Source: Halovivax sp. (GTDB taxonomy: Archaea; Halobacteriota; Halobacteria; Halobacteriales; Natrialbaceae). From it: DNA of 7,318 nucleotides. Position 1 is the first letter of the stretch, and each line of letters starts with the position of its first letter. Below the pieces are notes generated by a model. The model did not search any database, had not been told where the DNA came from, and saw only the letters and a list, made by a program, of their open reading frames with translations. A program made the position numbers and the translations under genes. Positions 1-6,618 of the stretch are shown piece by piece. The DNA lies in NCBI GenBank assembly GCA_007119345.1, contig SKPV01000167.1:1-7318 (forward strand), in the 5' to 3' direction.

Positions 1-601
1 CCGCGGTCCAGTCGACGAGGATGAGGTAGAGGATCACGACGAAGAATATCGATCCGAGCGCGAACCACCACCACCGAAGGAGTAGCGACGACGTGGTCAG
101 CGCCGCCGCGAGACCGGTGACACACATGGCGATGGTGAACGCACAGGCCGTCAGTATCTTCGTCCAGTTCGATCCCGCGATCATCCCCAGCGCGATCAGG
201 ATGAACGGCGTGGAGAACGTCCACGTCAGGTACCGACCCCACATCGTCAGGACGCCGTCTTCGCCGGCGGTCGTGGTCCCCGCCGCCGGATGGCCCGACG
301 GCATCTCGATGACGCTCAGCGTCAGCCCCGAGGCGAGGCCGGTGTAACTCGAGATCGAGACGACCGAAATCAGCATCAACGCGATGGCGATCAGTTTCGA
401 ACGCGGATCGGTGAGGGTTCGGCCCAGATACGCGATCCCCGCGATCGTCAACCCGGCGAGCGCGATGTTGACGACGAACGACAACGCCAACAGGGTGTTG
501 TCTCCACCGAAGACGTACTCGAAGAGTTCCGCGTCGGTCAGTCCGTTCGTCTGGGCGACGTACGCGACGAAGGCGGTCGAGGCCTCGATGGACTGGGACA
601 T
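1..601 (-). CDS. hop: Halorhodopsin, light-driven inward chloride pump (partial; C-terminus beyond left edge)
   Basis: Microbial rhodopsin of the cell membrane that uses light absorbed by retinal to pump chloride into the cell. The visible 200 residues cover helices A to E (roughly 37-60, 70-95, 119-142, 146-170 and 176-198). Helix C carries MWGRYLTW (120-127). The three ion-determining positions read Thr126, Ser130 and Ala137, the TSA set of chloride pumps, where proton pumps have Asp at the first position and Asp or Glu at the last. R123 and the MCVTGLAAALTTSS stretch of helix D (159-172) match remembered Natronomonas halorhodopsin, and the numbering coincides. Position 156 is Thr where that protein has Asp. 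The retinal lysine in helix G is outside the window. The ATG at 601 is chosen because a TATA-like box lies about 28 bases upstream; an in-frame ATG at 631 would add ten residues but falls inside that box. Third codon positions are about 88% G/C, so the gene looks native. Family assignment is very secure. Confidence 0.96.
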   Translation of the reverse strand, partial: MSQSIEASTAFVAYVAQTNGLTDAELFEYVFGGDNTLLALSFVVNIALAGLTIAGIAYLGRTLTDPRSKLIAIALMLISVVSISSYTGLASGLTLSVIEMPSGHPAAGTTTAGEDGVLTMWGRYLTWTFSTPFILIALGMIAGSNWTKILTACAFTIAMCVTGLAAALTTSSLLLRWWWFALGSIFFVVILYLILVDWTA

Positions 602-622
602 GCCACTGATGGCTCTCACGTC

Positions 623-634
623 AAAATACATAAA
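623..634 (-). promoter_or_regulatory. Probable TATA-box promoter of the halorhodopsin gene
   Basis: On the minus strand this reads TTTATGTATTTT, an A/T-rich stretch in GC-rich surroundings, centred about 28 bases before the chosen ATG. That spacing fits an archaeal TATA box driving a leaderless transcript that starts at or next to the start codon. No Shine-Dalgarno sequence precedes the ATG. I did not find the upstream activator element known from the bacteriorhodopsin (bop) promoter. Confidence 0.6.
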
Positions 635-983
635 CCGGAGGTCATCCTTTCGGCAGTAACACCGCTTTTCATCGACTCTGAGGCCCTCTAGCGCGTCGTT
701 TGCCGCCGAAACGGAGCTCCGCCCTGGTAGACAGATGAGTGATATGAATCTCTTCGATCGAGGACAGTCACCACCGACGGTAGCACTCACCGCGACGTGA
801 TTTCCGCGCGGATCCATTTCGGGATTGAGTGACGTGGCGTCCGTAGCCCGGGGAGCACCGACCGACTCCCAGTTCCGACGATCCGCCGGAATCGAATCGC
901 GGTTCGCCGTCGACGATGCGGGACACGCCGGCGGGCGTTTCGCCGCCGATCGCGCCTCGCTCGCCCGCTCGCACGGATCAGCA

Positions 984-993
984 AACGTATAAG
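984..993 (+). promoter_or_regulatory. Probable TATA-box promoter of the geranylgeranylglyceryl phosphate synthase gene
   Basis: The sequence AACGTATAAG is centred about 27 bases upstream of the ATG at 1016, the standard distance for a leaderless haloarchaeal transcript. This spacing is the main reason for preferring the ATG at 1016 over the in-frame GTG at 1004, which is only about 15 bases from the box. No Shine-Dalgarno sequence is present. Confidence 0.65.
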
Positions 994-1015
994 AACCGAT
1001 TCCGTGCACCTTCCC

Positions 1016-1780
1016 ATGCACATCGACTGGAGCGGGATCGACCACGTCACGAAGGTCGATCCGGCGAAGCCGTTACCGCCGGACCCGGCGATCCTCGAGG
1101 CCACGGACCTCGTGATGATCGGGGGTTCCGACGACGTGACGGCCGAGAACACCCTCGAGACGATCGAGGCGGTCCGGGACGCCGTCCCCGAGCTGGCGGT
1201 CTGTCAGGAACCCTACGAGGCCGACCACGTCACGATGGACACCGTCGATACCGTCGACTTCCTGGCGATTCCGGCGGTGTACAACGGCGACCGCGACCAC
1301 TTCGTCGGCAAGCACCTGGCGATGTTCGCCGAGCTCGCCGCCACGCCCTCCTCGGTCCTCGGATCGAGCATCCCGGTTGTCGGCAACGTCATCGAGTCGA
1401 AGGGCGAGGCCGCCGTCGCCGAGGTCGCCGAGAAGATCGTCGGCGAGGGGTACGTGATCCAGCACCTCGACTCGGCGGCGGCCGAGACGGCGGGCGCGAC
1501 CGAGCGATTCTCGACCGAGCAGGTCGCCGGCGCCGCGCTCGCGACGGAGGCGTTCTATCACTTCCCCATCTTCTACGTCGAGTACTCGGGCACCTACGGC
1601 GGTCCCGCGGACGTCGCGGCCGCGGCGACGCACCTCGAGGAGACCGTCCTCCTCTACGGCGGCGGCATCGACTCGCGGGCGAAGGCCGAGGAGATCCTGG
1701 CCGCCGGCGCCGACGCGATCGTCGTCGGCGACGTCTTCCACGACGATCCCGACGGCTTCCTGGAGACGGTTCCGGAGTAG
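1016..1780 (+). CDS. Geranylgeranylglyceryl phosphate synthase (phosphoglycerol geranylgeranyltransferase, PcrB/GGGPS family)
   Basis: Catalyses the first ether bond of archaeal membrane lipids by transferring geranylgeranyl from its diphosphate to sn-glycerol-1-phosphate, a Mg-dependent reaction on a modified TIM barrel. The 254-residue product has the expected family length. Visible signatures are HVTKVDP (10-16), QEP (64-66), VGKH (97-100), the diagnostic YVEYSGTYGGP (187-197) that contains the conserved Tyr and Glu, YGGGIDSR (214-221) for glycerol phosphate binding, and VVGDV (236-240). The C-terminal half closely resembles the Archaeoglobus enzyme as I remember it. The middle is more divergent, with QHLDS (149-153) where LNPDS is usual. 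Some haloarchaea carry two paralogues of this family; this could be the less typical one. The ATG at 1016 was chosen from promoter spacing; a GTG at 1004 would add four residues. The gene is head-to-head with halorhodopsin and is followed 84 bases later by a PfpI-family gene. Confidence 0.92.
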   Translation: MHIDWSGIDHVTKVDPAKPLPPDPAILEATDLVMIGGSDDVTAENTLETIEAVRDAVPELAVCQEPYEADHVTMDTVDTVDFLAIPAVYNGDRDHFVGKHLAMFAELAATPSSVLGSSIPVVGNVIESKGEAAVAEVAEKIVGEGYVIQHLDSAAAETAGATERFSTEQVAGAALATEAFYHFPIFYVEYSGTYGGPADVAAAATHLEETVLLYGGGIDSRAKAEEILAAGADAIVVGDVFHDDPDGFLETVPE

Positions 1781-1864
1781 GGAAGCCCCGCTCGGTGGAT
1801 GCCAGGGCCACGGATCTCGAACGACGACGAAACACGTTTCGACCGTCCCCTCCACTCACCGCGT

Positions 1865-2461
1865 ATGACGAACCTCGACGTGGAGATCCTGTTGTTCGAC
1901 GGCTTCGACGAACTGGACGCCGTCGGCCCCTACGAGGTGCTCGACAACGGCGCCGCCGTCGGCGCGGACGTCGACGTCTCGCTCGTGACCCTCGAGGAGC
2001 GCGTCTTGGTGGAGGCAAGCCACGGGCTCCGGGTCGAACCCGACGGGACGCTCGGGGAACCCGACCTCCTCCTGGTCCCCGGTGGGGGCTGGTCGAGCGG
2101 CGAGGGCGGCGTCCGCCGGGTCGTCGACGAGGGCCGGCTGCCGCCGGCGGTCGCCGAGCGTCACGACGCCGGCGCGACCGTCGCCTCGGTCTGCACCGGC
2201 GCGATGATCCTCGCCGAGGCCGGGATTCTCGACGGCAGGCCGGCGACGACCCACCACGTCGCGCTCGAGGACCTCGCGGACGCGGGCGCGGCGGTCCGCG
2301 AGGCTCGGGGAGTCGACGACGGCGACGTGCTGACGGCCGGCGGCGTGACGGCCGGGATCGACCTCGCGCTGTGGATCCTCGAACGAGAGTTCGGCGAGGA
2401 GGTGGCGGCCCAGGTTGCACGCGAGATGGAACACGAGCGGCGGGGCGAGATCGTGCGCTGA
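1865..2461 (+). CDS. DJ-1/PfpI (ThiJ) family protein, glutamine amidotransferase-like fold
   Basis: The 198-residue protein has the alpha/beta flavodoxin-like fold of the DJ-1/PfpI superfamily. Seen directly: the N-terminal EILLFDGFDELDAVGPYEVL (7-26), typical of the branch that includes isonitrile hydratase and the N-terminal domains of AraC-type regulators; a VPGGG turn (71-75); and the nucleophile elbow SVCTGA, with the likely catalytic cysteine at 110, followed by the GRPATTHH segment (124-131). The C-terminus is helical and shows no DNA-binding domain, so this is a stand-alone member. Family members include isocyanide hydratases, glyoxalase-like or protein-repair enzymes and proteases, and the substrate cannot be told from the sequence. 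The ATG at 1865 is chosen because the family-conserved strand begins at once; an upstream in-frame ATG at 1799 would add 22 unrelated residues. No Shine-Dalgarno sequence or strong TATA box is visible. Confidence 0.9.
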   Translation: MTNLDVEILLFDGFDELDAVGPYEVLDNGAAVGADVDVSLVTLEERVLVEASHGLRVEPDGTLGEPDLLLVPGGGWSSGEGGVRRVVDEGRLPPAVAERHDAGATVASVCTGAMILAEAGILDGRPATTHHVALEDLADAGAAVREARGVDDGDVLTAGGVTAGIDLALWILEREFGEEVAAQVAREMEHERRGEIVR

Positions 2462-2568
2462 GGCGAGCCGGCCGCACGCTCCGCACGGTGTGAAGGGATC
2501 CAACGGAACGCTCCCCGCGGGTGCAGCCGACCCAACGGCTTTCCCGCCCGCCGGCGTAGCCGCCGTCG

Positions 2569-3243
2569 ATGACCGCAGTGCTGTTCGACATGGACGGCGT
2601 GATCGTGAACAGCGAGGACTACTGGGTCGAATTCGAGGAGACCGATCTCTTCCCCGACGCCGTTCCCGACGCGGACGTCGACCTCGCGGAGACATCGGGG
2701 ATGAACTTTCGGGAGATCTACGACTATCTGGACGACGAGTACGGGACGGCCATCACGCGCGAGGAGTGGATCGAGCGCTTCGACGAGACGGCGGAAACGA
2801 TCTACACGGAGCGCGTCGAGCTCCTCGCCGGCTTTCGCGACCTCCTCGAGGCGCTCCGGGAGGCCGAGGTGCCGGTCGCGCTCGTCTCCTCGTCGCCTCA
2901 CGACTGGATCGACCTGGTGCTCTCGCGCTTCGACCTCGGAGGCGAGTTCGACGCGGTCGTGAGCGCCGACGATATCGACGCGGACAGCAAGCCCGCGCCG
3001 GACGTCTTCGAGCACGCGGCGGCGGCGCTCGGGGCGAACCCGGAAGAAAGCATCGCGGTCGAGGACTCCGCGAACGGCGTCGAGGCGGCGGCCCGTGCGG
3101 GAACGACCGTCGTCGCCTACGAGATCGGCGCCCACGGCGACATCGACCTCTCGCGTGCCGACGAGGTCGCGGCGGATCCCGCGGAGCTGCGGGAGACGGT
3201 GCTGGCGGTGACGATCGAGGCGAAGTCGCCGTCTCGCGGGTGA
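2569..3243 (+). CDS. HAD-superfamily hydrolase, subfamily IA (beta-phosphoglucomutase/phosphatase-like)
   Basis: A 224-residue soluble phosphotransferase-type enzyme, the usual size for this subfamily. All four HAD motifs are intact: motif I FDMDGV with the nucleophile Asp7 and acid/base Asp9; motif II VSSS (106-109); motif III Lys141 in SKPAPD (140-145); and motif IV VEDSANG (164-170), with acidic residues for Mg binding. Residues of about 15-85 form the helical C1-type cap inserted after motif I, which normally controls substrate access. The closing ED-S-NG-EAA-AG-T pattern is typical of phosphoglucomutase and sugar-phosphate phosphatase members. The substrate is unknown; a small phosphorylated metabolite is the family expectation. 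The gene starts 107 bases after the PfpI gene on the same strand and ends 39 bases before the end of the convergent methyltransferase gene. No Shine-Dalgarno sequence precedes the ATG; only a weak T-rich element lies at about 2539-2544. Confidence 0.92.
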   Translation: MTAVLFDMDGVIVNSEDYWVEFEETDLFPDAVPDADVDLAETSGMNFREIYDYLDDEYGTAITREEWIERFDETAETIYTERVELLAGFRDLLEALREAEVPVALVSSSPHDWIDLVLSRFDLGGEFDAVVSADDIDADSKPAPDVFEHAAAALGANPEESIAVEDSANGVEAAARAGTTVVAYEIGAHGDIDLSRADEVAADPAELRETVLAVTIEAKSPSRG

Positions 3244-3282
3244 CCCGGCCGCAGCGAGCGCCCGCCGCTTCGCCGACCGCGT

Positions 3283-4104
3283 TCACGCCCGCTTGCGCGC
3301 CCGCACCGAGAACAGCAGCGGGAGGTCGACGTCGCCGTCTAACCGCCAGTACCCGTCATCGCCGCGCGCCATCGCGTCGGGGAACTGCTCCCAGGTCGTG
3401 AACCGGTGCTCGCGAACGAAATCGAGTTCCAGTCCAGCGTCGAGCAGCGCGGTCAGGATCTCGCCGAGACCGTGATTCCAGTTGTGGGTTCGTGCGTGCT
3501 CGAGGTCGGCCTCCTCGTCGGCGTAGGTGGCGCCGTCGTCGAACGTCAGCGGTTCGTCGCGGGTAACGTACGGGTAGGAGAACGTCGCCGTTTCGCCGTC
3601 GAAGTCCCACGGGAGCATCGAACTCGTCGGGTGAATCTCCGCGATGTAGAACGTCCCGCCCGGTTCGAGGACGTGCGAGACGACGTCGGCCCACCGATCG
3701 AGGTCGGGCAGCCACCCGAGCACGCCGTAGCTGGTGAAGACGACGTCGTAGCGCTCGTCGAGGATCTCGGGCAGGTCGTAGACGTTCGTGCGGACGAACC
3801 GCGTTCGATCCGCGAGGCCGGCCTCCGCTGCGAGCTCGCGGGCAAGCTCGATCGCTTCGGCGGCGAAGTCGACGCCCGTGACCGCGGCGGCGCCCTCGCG
3901 CGCCCACGAGAGCGTGTCCAGCCCGAAGTGACACTGCAGGTGGCACAGCCGCTTCCCCTCGACGTCGCCGACCTCCTCGCGCTCGAGCGGCCACAGCGAG
4001 GACTCGCCGTCGAGGAACGCCTCGACGTCGTAGTAGTCCGTCGTCGGATGGTGGGCGGCCGCCTCCTCCCAGTACGCTCGATTCTCCTCGACGAAGTCGC
4101 CCAT
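3283..4104 (-). CDS. Class I SAM-dependent methyltransferase
   Basis: A 273-residue cytoplasmic methyltransferase with a Rossmann-like core. The start MGDFVEENRAYWEEAAAHHP is the N-terminal N-x-x-YW signature of a widespread bacterial and haloarchaeal family. Motif I is atypical: LCHLQCHFGLDTLSWA (63-78) takes the place of the common glycine-rich GxGxG loop. The next strand ends in TGVDF (86-90), whose Asp89 would bind the SAM ribose. RFVRTNVYDLP (102-112) and YDVVFTSYGVLGWLPD (119-134) are the following core motifs, and a helical and beta C-terminal part (about 185-273) probably shapes the acceptor site. The substrate cannot be inferred. The gene lies 56 bases downstream of the helicase gene on the same strand, but a TATA-like element in that gap suggests its own transcript. 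The ATG at 4104 agrees with both the family N-terminus and the promoter distance. Confidence 0.92.
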   Translation of the reverse strand: MGDFVEENRAYWEEAAAHHPTTDYYDVEAFLDGESSLWPLEREEVGDVEGKRLCHLQCHFGLDTLSWAREGAAAVTGVDFAAEAIELARELAAEAGLADRTRFVRTNVYDLPEILDERYDVVFTSYGVLGWLPDLDRWADVVSHVLEPGGTFYIAEIHPTSSMLPWDFDGETATFSYPYVTRDEPLTFDDGATYADEEADLEHARTHNWNHGLGEILTALLDAGLELDFVREHRFTTWEQFPDAMARGDDGYWRLDGDVDLPLLFSVRARKRA

Positions 4105-4126
4105 GCGGCCGCCTCTCCGGGCCGAG

Positions 4127-4136
4127 GCATAAGCCT
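4127..4136 (-). promoter_or_regulatory. Probable TATA-box promoter of the methyltransferase gene
   Basis: On the minus strand this reads AGGCTTATGC, with the TTATG core centred about 27 bases before the methyltransferase ATG at 4104. It resembles the halorhodopsin box (TTTATG) in both sequence and distance. It lies wholly within the 56-base gap after the helicase stop codon, so the methyltransferase may be transcribed independently as a leaderless message. Confidence 0.5.
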
Positions 4137-4160
4137 TCAGGAGTCAGTCACGAACGGCGC

Positions 4161-6503
4161 TCACTCCACGACGACCGTTCGCGTCTCCGCCGCCGGCACC
4201 AGCGGTAGTTCGGGGAAGGCGACGCTCACGGCGTACTCCAGCTCGTCCGCGTCGGCGCCGAAGACGCCCACCGGCACCGTCTCCTCGCCGCGGAGGTAGG
4301 TGTCGACGCTGGTCATCTCGACGCCGTTGACGGTCGCGAGGATCTCCGCGCGAGCGGCGTCGCCCCGGTTCCGGACGGTCACCTCTCGCACGTCGTTCTC
4401 CCCGGTCGCGATCCGGTCGGGGAACGCCCCCCACTCGACCGCGACGGCCGGGAGCGAGCCGGCGCTCTCGAGGACCTTCTCGGCGACCGACTCGGTGAGT
4501 CCGGCGTCGACGAGTCCGGAAACGCCGGCCTCGGCGACGTCGCCCGGCGTCGCGAGTCCCGCCTTCGAGAGCTTGCTCGCGCGACCGGCGCCGACGCCGT
4601 CGATCGCGGTGAGGCCGACCGCGTCCTCGGCGACGCCGTTCTCGATCCTGGCCTCGAGCCGGCGGGCGAGGTTGGCGTCGTGACCGCCGGCGAAGCGGTC
4701 GAGGAAGGATCGCAGCGACGCGAGCAGCCGGAGGCCGTTGCGGGTGATCGCCCAGGCGTCGCTCCGGAGGTCGGCCGGCGTGGTCCCGCTGGTCTCCGCG
4801 CGCAGGATGGCGAGCACCTTCCGCTGGCCGGCCGAGAGTCCCTCGGTCTCCCGGCCCACGAGCACCGCGTTGACCGCCTCCCGTTCGGACTGGCGAGCCG
4901 AGACGGAGTCGAACTCCTCGGCGCTGGCGACCGCCTCGAGGATCGCGTCGGCCTCGAGGTCGTCGCCGTTACAGCACTCGTGGAACGCCCTCGCCGTCCC
5001 CAGCCGCAGGTAGTATCGCGAGGTGAGCTTGCCCAGCGCCGTCGGCTCGACCGCGCCCTCGCCGTCGCGCTCGACGAAGCCGTCCGCGACGAGGCGGTCG
5101 AGGACGTCCCGCACGAGCGTCCGGTTCTCCGGGAGGTCGTAGGCGGCCGGGTTGGCCTCCTTGCGAACGGCGAAGAAGGTGGTCTCGAGCCAGTCGATCG
5201 CGTCACCGACGCTCTCGATCGTCCCCATCGCGATCTCCGCGTTGAGGTGGGTGTCGAGGGTGTCGGCCAGCCCGGACTCGATCGTCGTCCCCTCGCGGAG
5301 CAGCCGTCGGTACCTGTCGGCGTCCGCGCCGTCACAGACCACCCAGCCGTAACCGACGTCGTCGTAGCCGGGCCGACCCGCCCGCCCGAGCATCTGGAGG
5401 ACGTCGAGCGGGCTCATGTCGACTTCCCCTTCGAGCGGGTCGTGGTACTTCGTGTCGCGGATCACCACGCAGCGCGCGGGGAGGTTCACTCCCCACGCGA
5501 GCGTGGACGTCGAGAACAGCAGACCGATCGTCCCGTCCTTGAACCACTCCTCGACGCGGTCCTTGTCGTTCTTCGAGAGCCCCGCGTGGTGGAACGCGAC
5601 GCCGTCGAGCACCGACTTCCGGAGGGTGTCGTTCTCGAGTTGCTTCGCTTCCGTGTGGAAGTCGTACTCCCCGCGGGCGCCCATCGGCACGTCTCGCTCG
5701 GCGATCTCGTCGCGGGCTTTCTTGGCCGCCCGGACGGTGTCCTGGCGCGAGGCGACGAAGACGAGCGCCTGGCCGTCCTCCCGGAGGTGTGGCTCCGCGA
5801 GGTCGAGCGCGCGGTAGAGCCGGCGGTACTTGTCGGCGAAGGCGTTCTCCCCGTGGGTGTAGGTCTTCACGCCCGAGTTGAGCTCGACCGGGCGGTACTC
5901 GTCGCCGAAGTCGAAGGTGGTCTCCGGCCCCGCGTCGAGCCAGGCCGCCACGTCGTCGACGTTGGGCATCGTCGCCGACAGCGCGACGATCCGGGGGTCA
6001 CAGAGCCGGCGCAGGCGAGAGATCGTCACCTCGAGGACCGACCCTCGGCGATCCGCGTCGAGAAGGTGCACCTCGTCGATGACGCAGCACTGGACGTCCG
6101 TCACGAAGTCGTACCGGCGGGAGTCGTGCTTGCGGGTCGCCGAATCGAGCTTCTCGGGGGTCATCACGAGGATGTCCGCCCGTCGCGCCCGACGGGAGTT
6201 GAGCTCTCGCTCGCCGGTCACCACATAGACGGAGTACCCCAGGTCCTCGAATCGGTCCCAGTCGGCTTCCTTCTCGTTGGTCAGCGCGCGCAGCGGCGCG
6301 ACGAAGACGGCGGTGCCGCCGCCCTCGAGGGCCTTGCAGATCGCGAGCTCGGCGAGGGCGGTCTTGCCGGAGGCGGTCGGCGCGCTCGCGACCACGTTGT
6401 CGTCGCGCTCTAACAGGGCGGGGAGCGCCTCGCGTTGCATCCGATTGAACGAGTCGAAGGCGAACGCGTCGGCGAAGTCGGGGAGCACTTCGGCGACTTC
6501 CAT
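4161..6503 (-). CDS. Ski2-like superfamily 2 DNA/RNA helicase with Sec63-like C-terminal region (Brr2/ASCC3/Hel308 group)
   Basis: ATP-driven nucleic-acid unwinding enzyme of 780 residues. Domains in order: RecA1 (about 1-200), with the upstream FNRMQ (19-23), Walker A APTASGKT (41-48), motif Ia APLRALTNEK (69-78), motif II DEVH (143-146) and motif III SAT (176-178); RecA2 (about 205-400), with LVFVASR (247-253), motif V STSTLAWGVNLPA (331-343) and motif VI QMLGRAGRPGY (370-380); winged helix (about 410-510); a helical ratchet-type bundle (about 510-625); a helix-hairpin-helix (about 628-682, AIDGVGAGRASKLSKAGLAT); and a final beta-rich segment of about 98 residues (683-780). FNRMQ and LQMLGRAGRPGY look more like Brr2/ASCC3/Mer3 helicases than classical Hel308 as I recall it. 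It probably acts in DNA repair and replication restart or in RNA remodelling; the sequence does not decide which. The family is also called Hel308b-like or Ski2-type in haloarchaeal annotation, from memory. Start: the ATG at 6503, with a weak TATA-like element about 28 bases upstream and no Shine-Dalgarno sequence. Confidence 0.93.
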   Translation of the reverse strand: MEVAEVLPDFADAFAFDSFNRMQREALPALLERDDNVVASAPTASGKTALAELAICKALEGGGTAVFVAPLRALTNEKEADWDRFEDLGYSVYVVTGERELNSRRARRADILVMTPEKLDSATRKHDSRRYDFVTDVQCCVIDEVHLLDADRRGSVLEVTISRLRRLCDPRIVALSATMPNVDDVAAWLDAGPETTFDFGDEYRPVELNSGVKTYTHGENAFADKYRRLYRALDLAEPHLREDGQALVFVASRQDTVRAAKKARDEIAERDVPMGARGEYDFHTEAKQLENDTLRKSVLDGVAFHHAGLSKNDKDRVEEWFKDGTIGLLFSTSTLAWGVNLPARCVVIRDTKYHDPLEGEVDMSPLDVLQMLGRAGRPGYDDVGYGWVVCDGADADRYRRLLREGTTIESGLADTLDTHLNAEIAMGTIESVGDAIDWLETTFFAVRKEANPAAYDLPENRTLVRDVLDRLVADGFVERDGEGAVEPTALGKLTSRYYLRLGTARAFHECCNGDDLEADAILEAVASAEEFDSVSARQSEREAVNAVLVGRETEGLSAGQRKVLAILRAETSGTTPADLRSDAWAITRNGLRLLASLRSFLDRFAGGHDANLARRLEARIENGVAEDAVGLTAIDGVGAGRASKLSKAGLATPGDVAEAGVSGLVDAGLTESVAEKVLESAGSLPAVAVEWGAFPDRIATGENDVREVTVRNRGDAARAEILATVNGVEMTSVDTYLRGEETVPVGVFGADADELEYAVSVAFPELPLVPAAETRTVVVE

Positions 6504-6528
6504 CGATCGGATAGGGGGAGCGACCGCT

Positions 6529-6534
6529 CAAAGT
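6529..6534 (-). promoter_or_regulatory. Possible weak TATA element of the helicase gene
   Basis: The minus strand reads ACTTTGA around here, preceded by a purine- and A-rich GGAAACG that could serve as the TFB recognition element. Its centre is about 28 bases before the ATG at 6503, matching the spacing of the better promoters in the window. The box itself is a poor TATA match, so the call rests mostly on position. Confidence 0.35.
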
Positions 6535-6618
6535 CGTTTCCTTCGCGGGGCGATCGGGCCGGCGGCCCCCGTCGAGCCGGTACCGCCGTCGGCACCCGGG
6601 GCTCCGGGCCGTCGTCGG

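Larger units (their letters stand above)
602..1015. other. Divergent intergenic region between halorhodopsin and the lipid synthase
   Basis: This 414-base stretch separates two head-to-head genes and has a TATA-like box near each end. Its left half is richer in A/T than the flanking genes. In the middle, a frame opens at the ATG at 735, stops at the TGA at 798-800, then continues open to a TAA at 990-992. The predicted products are 21 and about 52 residues, are not acidic, resemble no family I know, and have weaker third-position G/C bias than the real genes. I therefore regard the interior as non-coding or a degraded remnant. It leaves ample room for regulator binding sites. Confidence 0.6.

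Noticed and set aside
1..601. Halorhodopsin as recently transferred DNA, because its overall GC (about 63% by hand count) is below its neighbours
   Set aside because: Third codon positions are about 88% G/C, normal for haloarchaea. The lower overall GC comes from its amino-acid content.
712..721. Perfect palindrome CGGAGCTCCG in the divergent intergenic region
   Set aside because: A ten-base palindrome is expected by chance several times in 7 kb, and it does not sit at a telling distance from either promoter.
735..992. Small plus-strand open frames (735-800, then open to 992 after one TGA) between halorhodopsin and the lipid synthase
   Set aside because: The frame is interrupted, the products are not acidic, the third-position G/C bias is weaker than in real genes, no family is recognised, and the end overlaps the TATA box of the next gene.
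1828..1841. Near-palindrome CGAAACACGTTTCG just upstream of the PfpI gene, considered as an operator
   Set aside because: Six of seven paired positions match, but palindromes of this quality are expected several times in a window of this size. It could equally be part of a weak promoter.
916..2493. Long Arg-rich plus-strand open frame overlapping the lipid synthase and PfpI genes
   Set aside because: The composition is dominated by Arg, Gly and Pro, as expected for a shifted reading of GC-rich DNA, and it covers two recognisable genes in other frames.
4680..6413. Long open frame of 577 residues antisense to the helicase
   Set aside because: High-GC genes with strong third-position bias routinely leave the antisense frame open. 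The minus-strand helicase has every expected motif, while this frame shows no domain.
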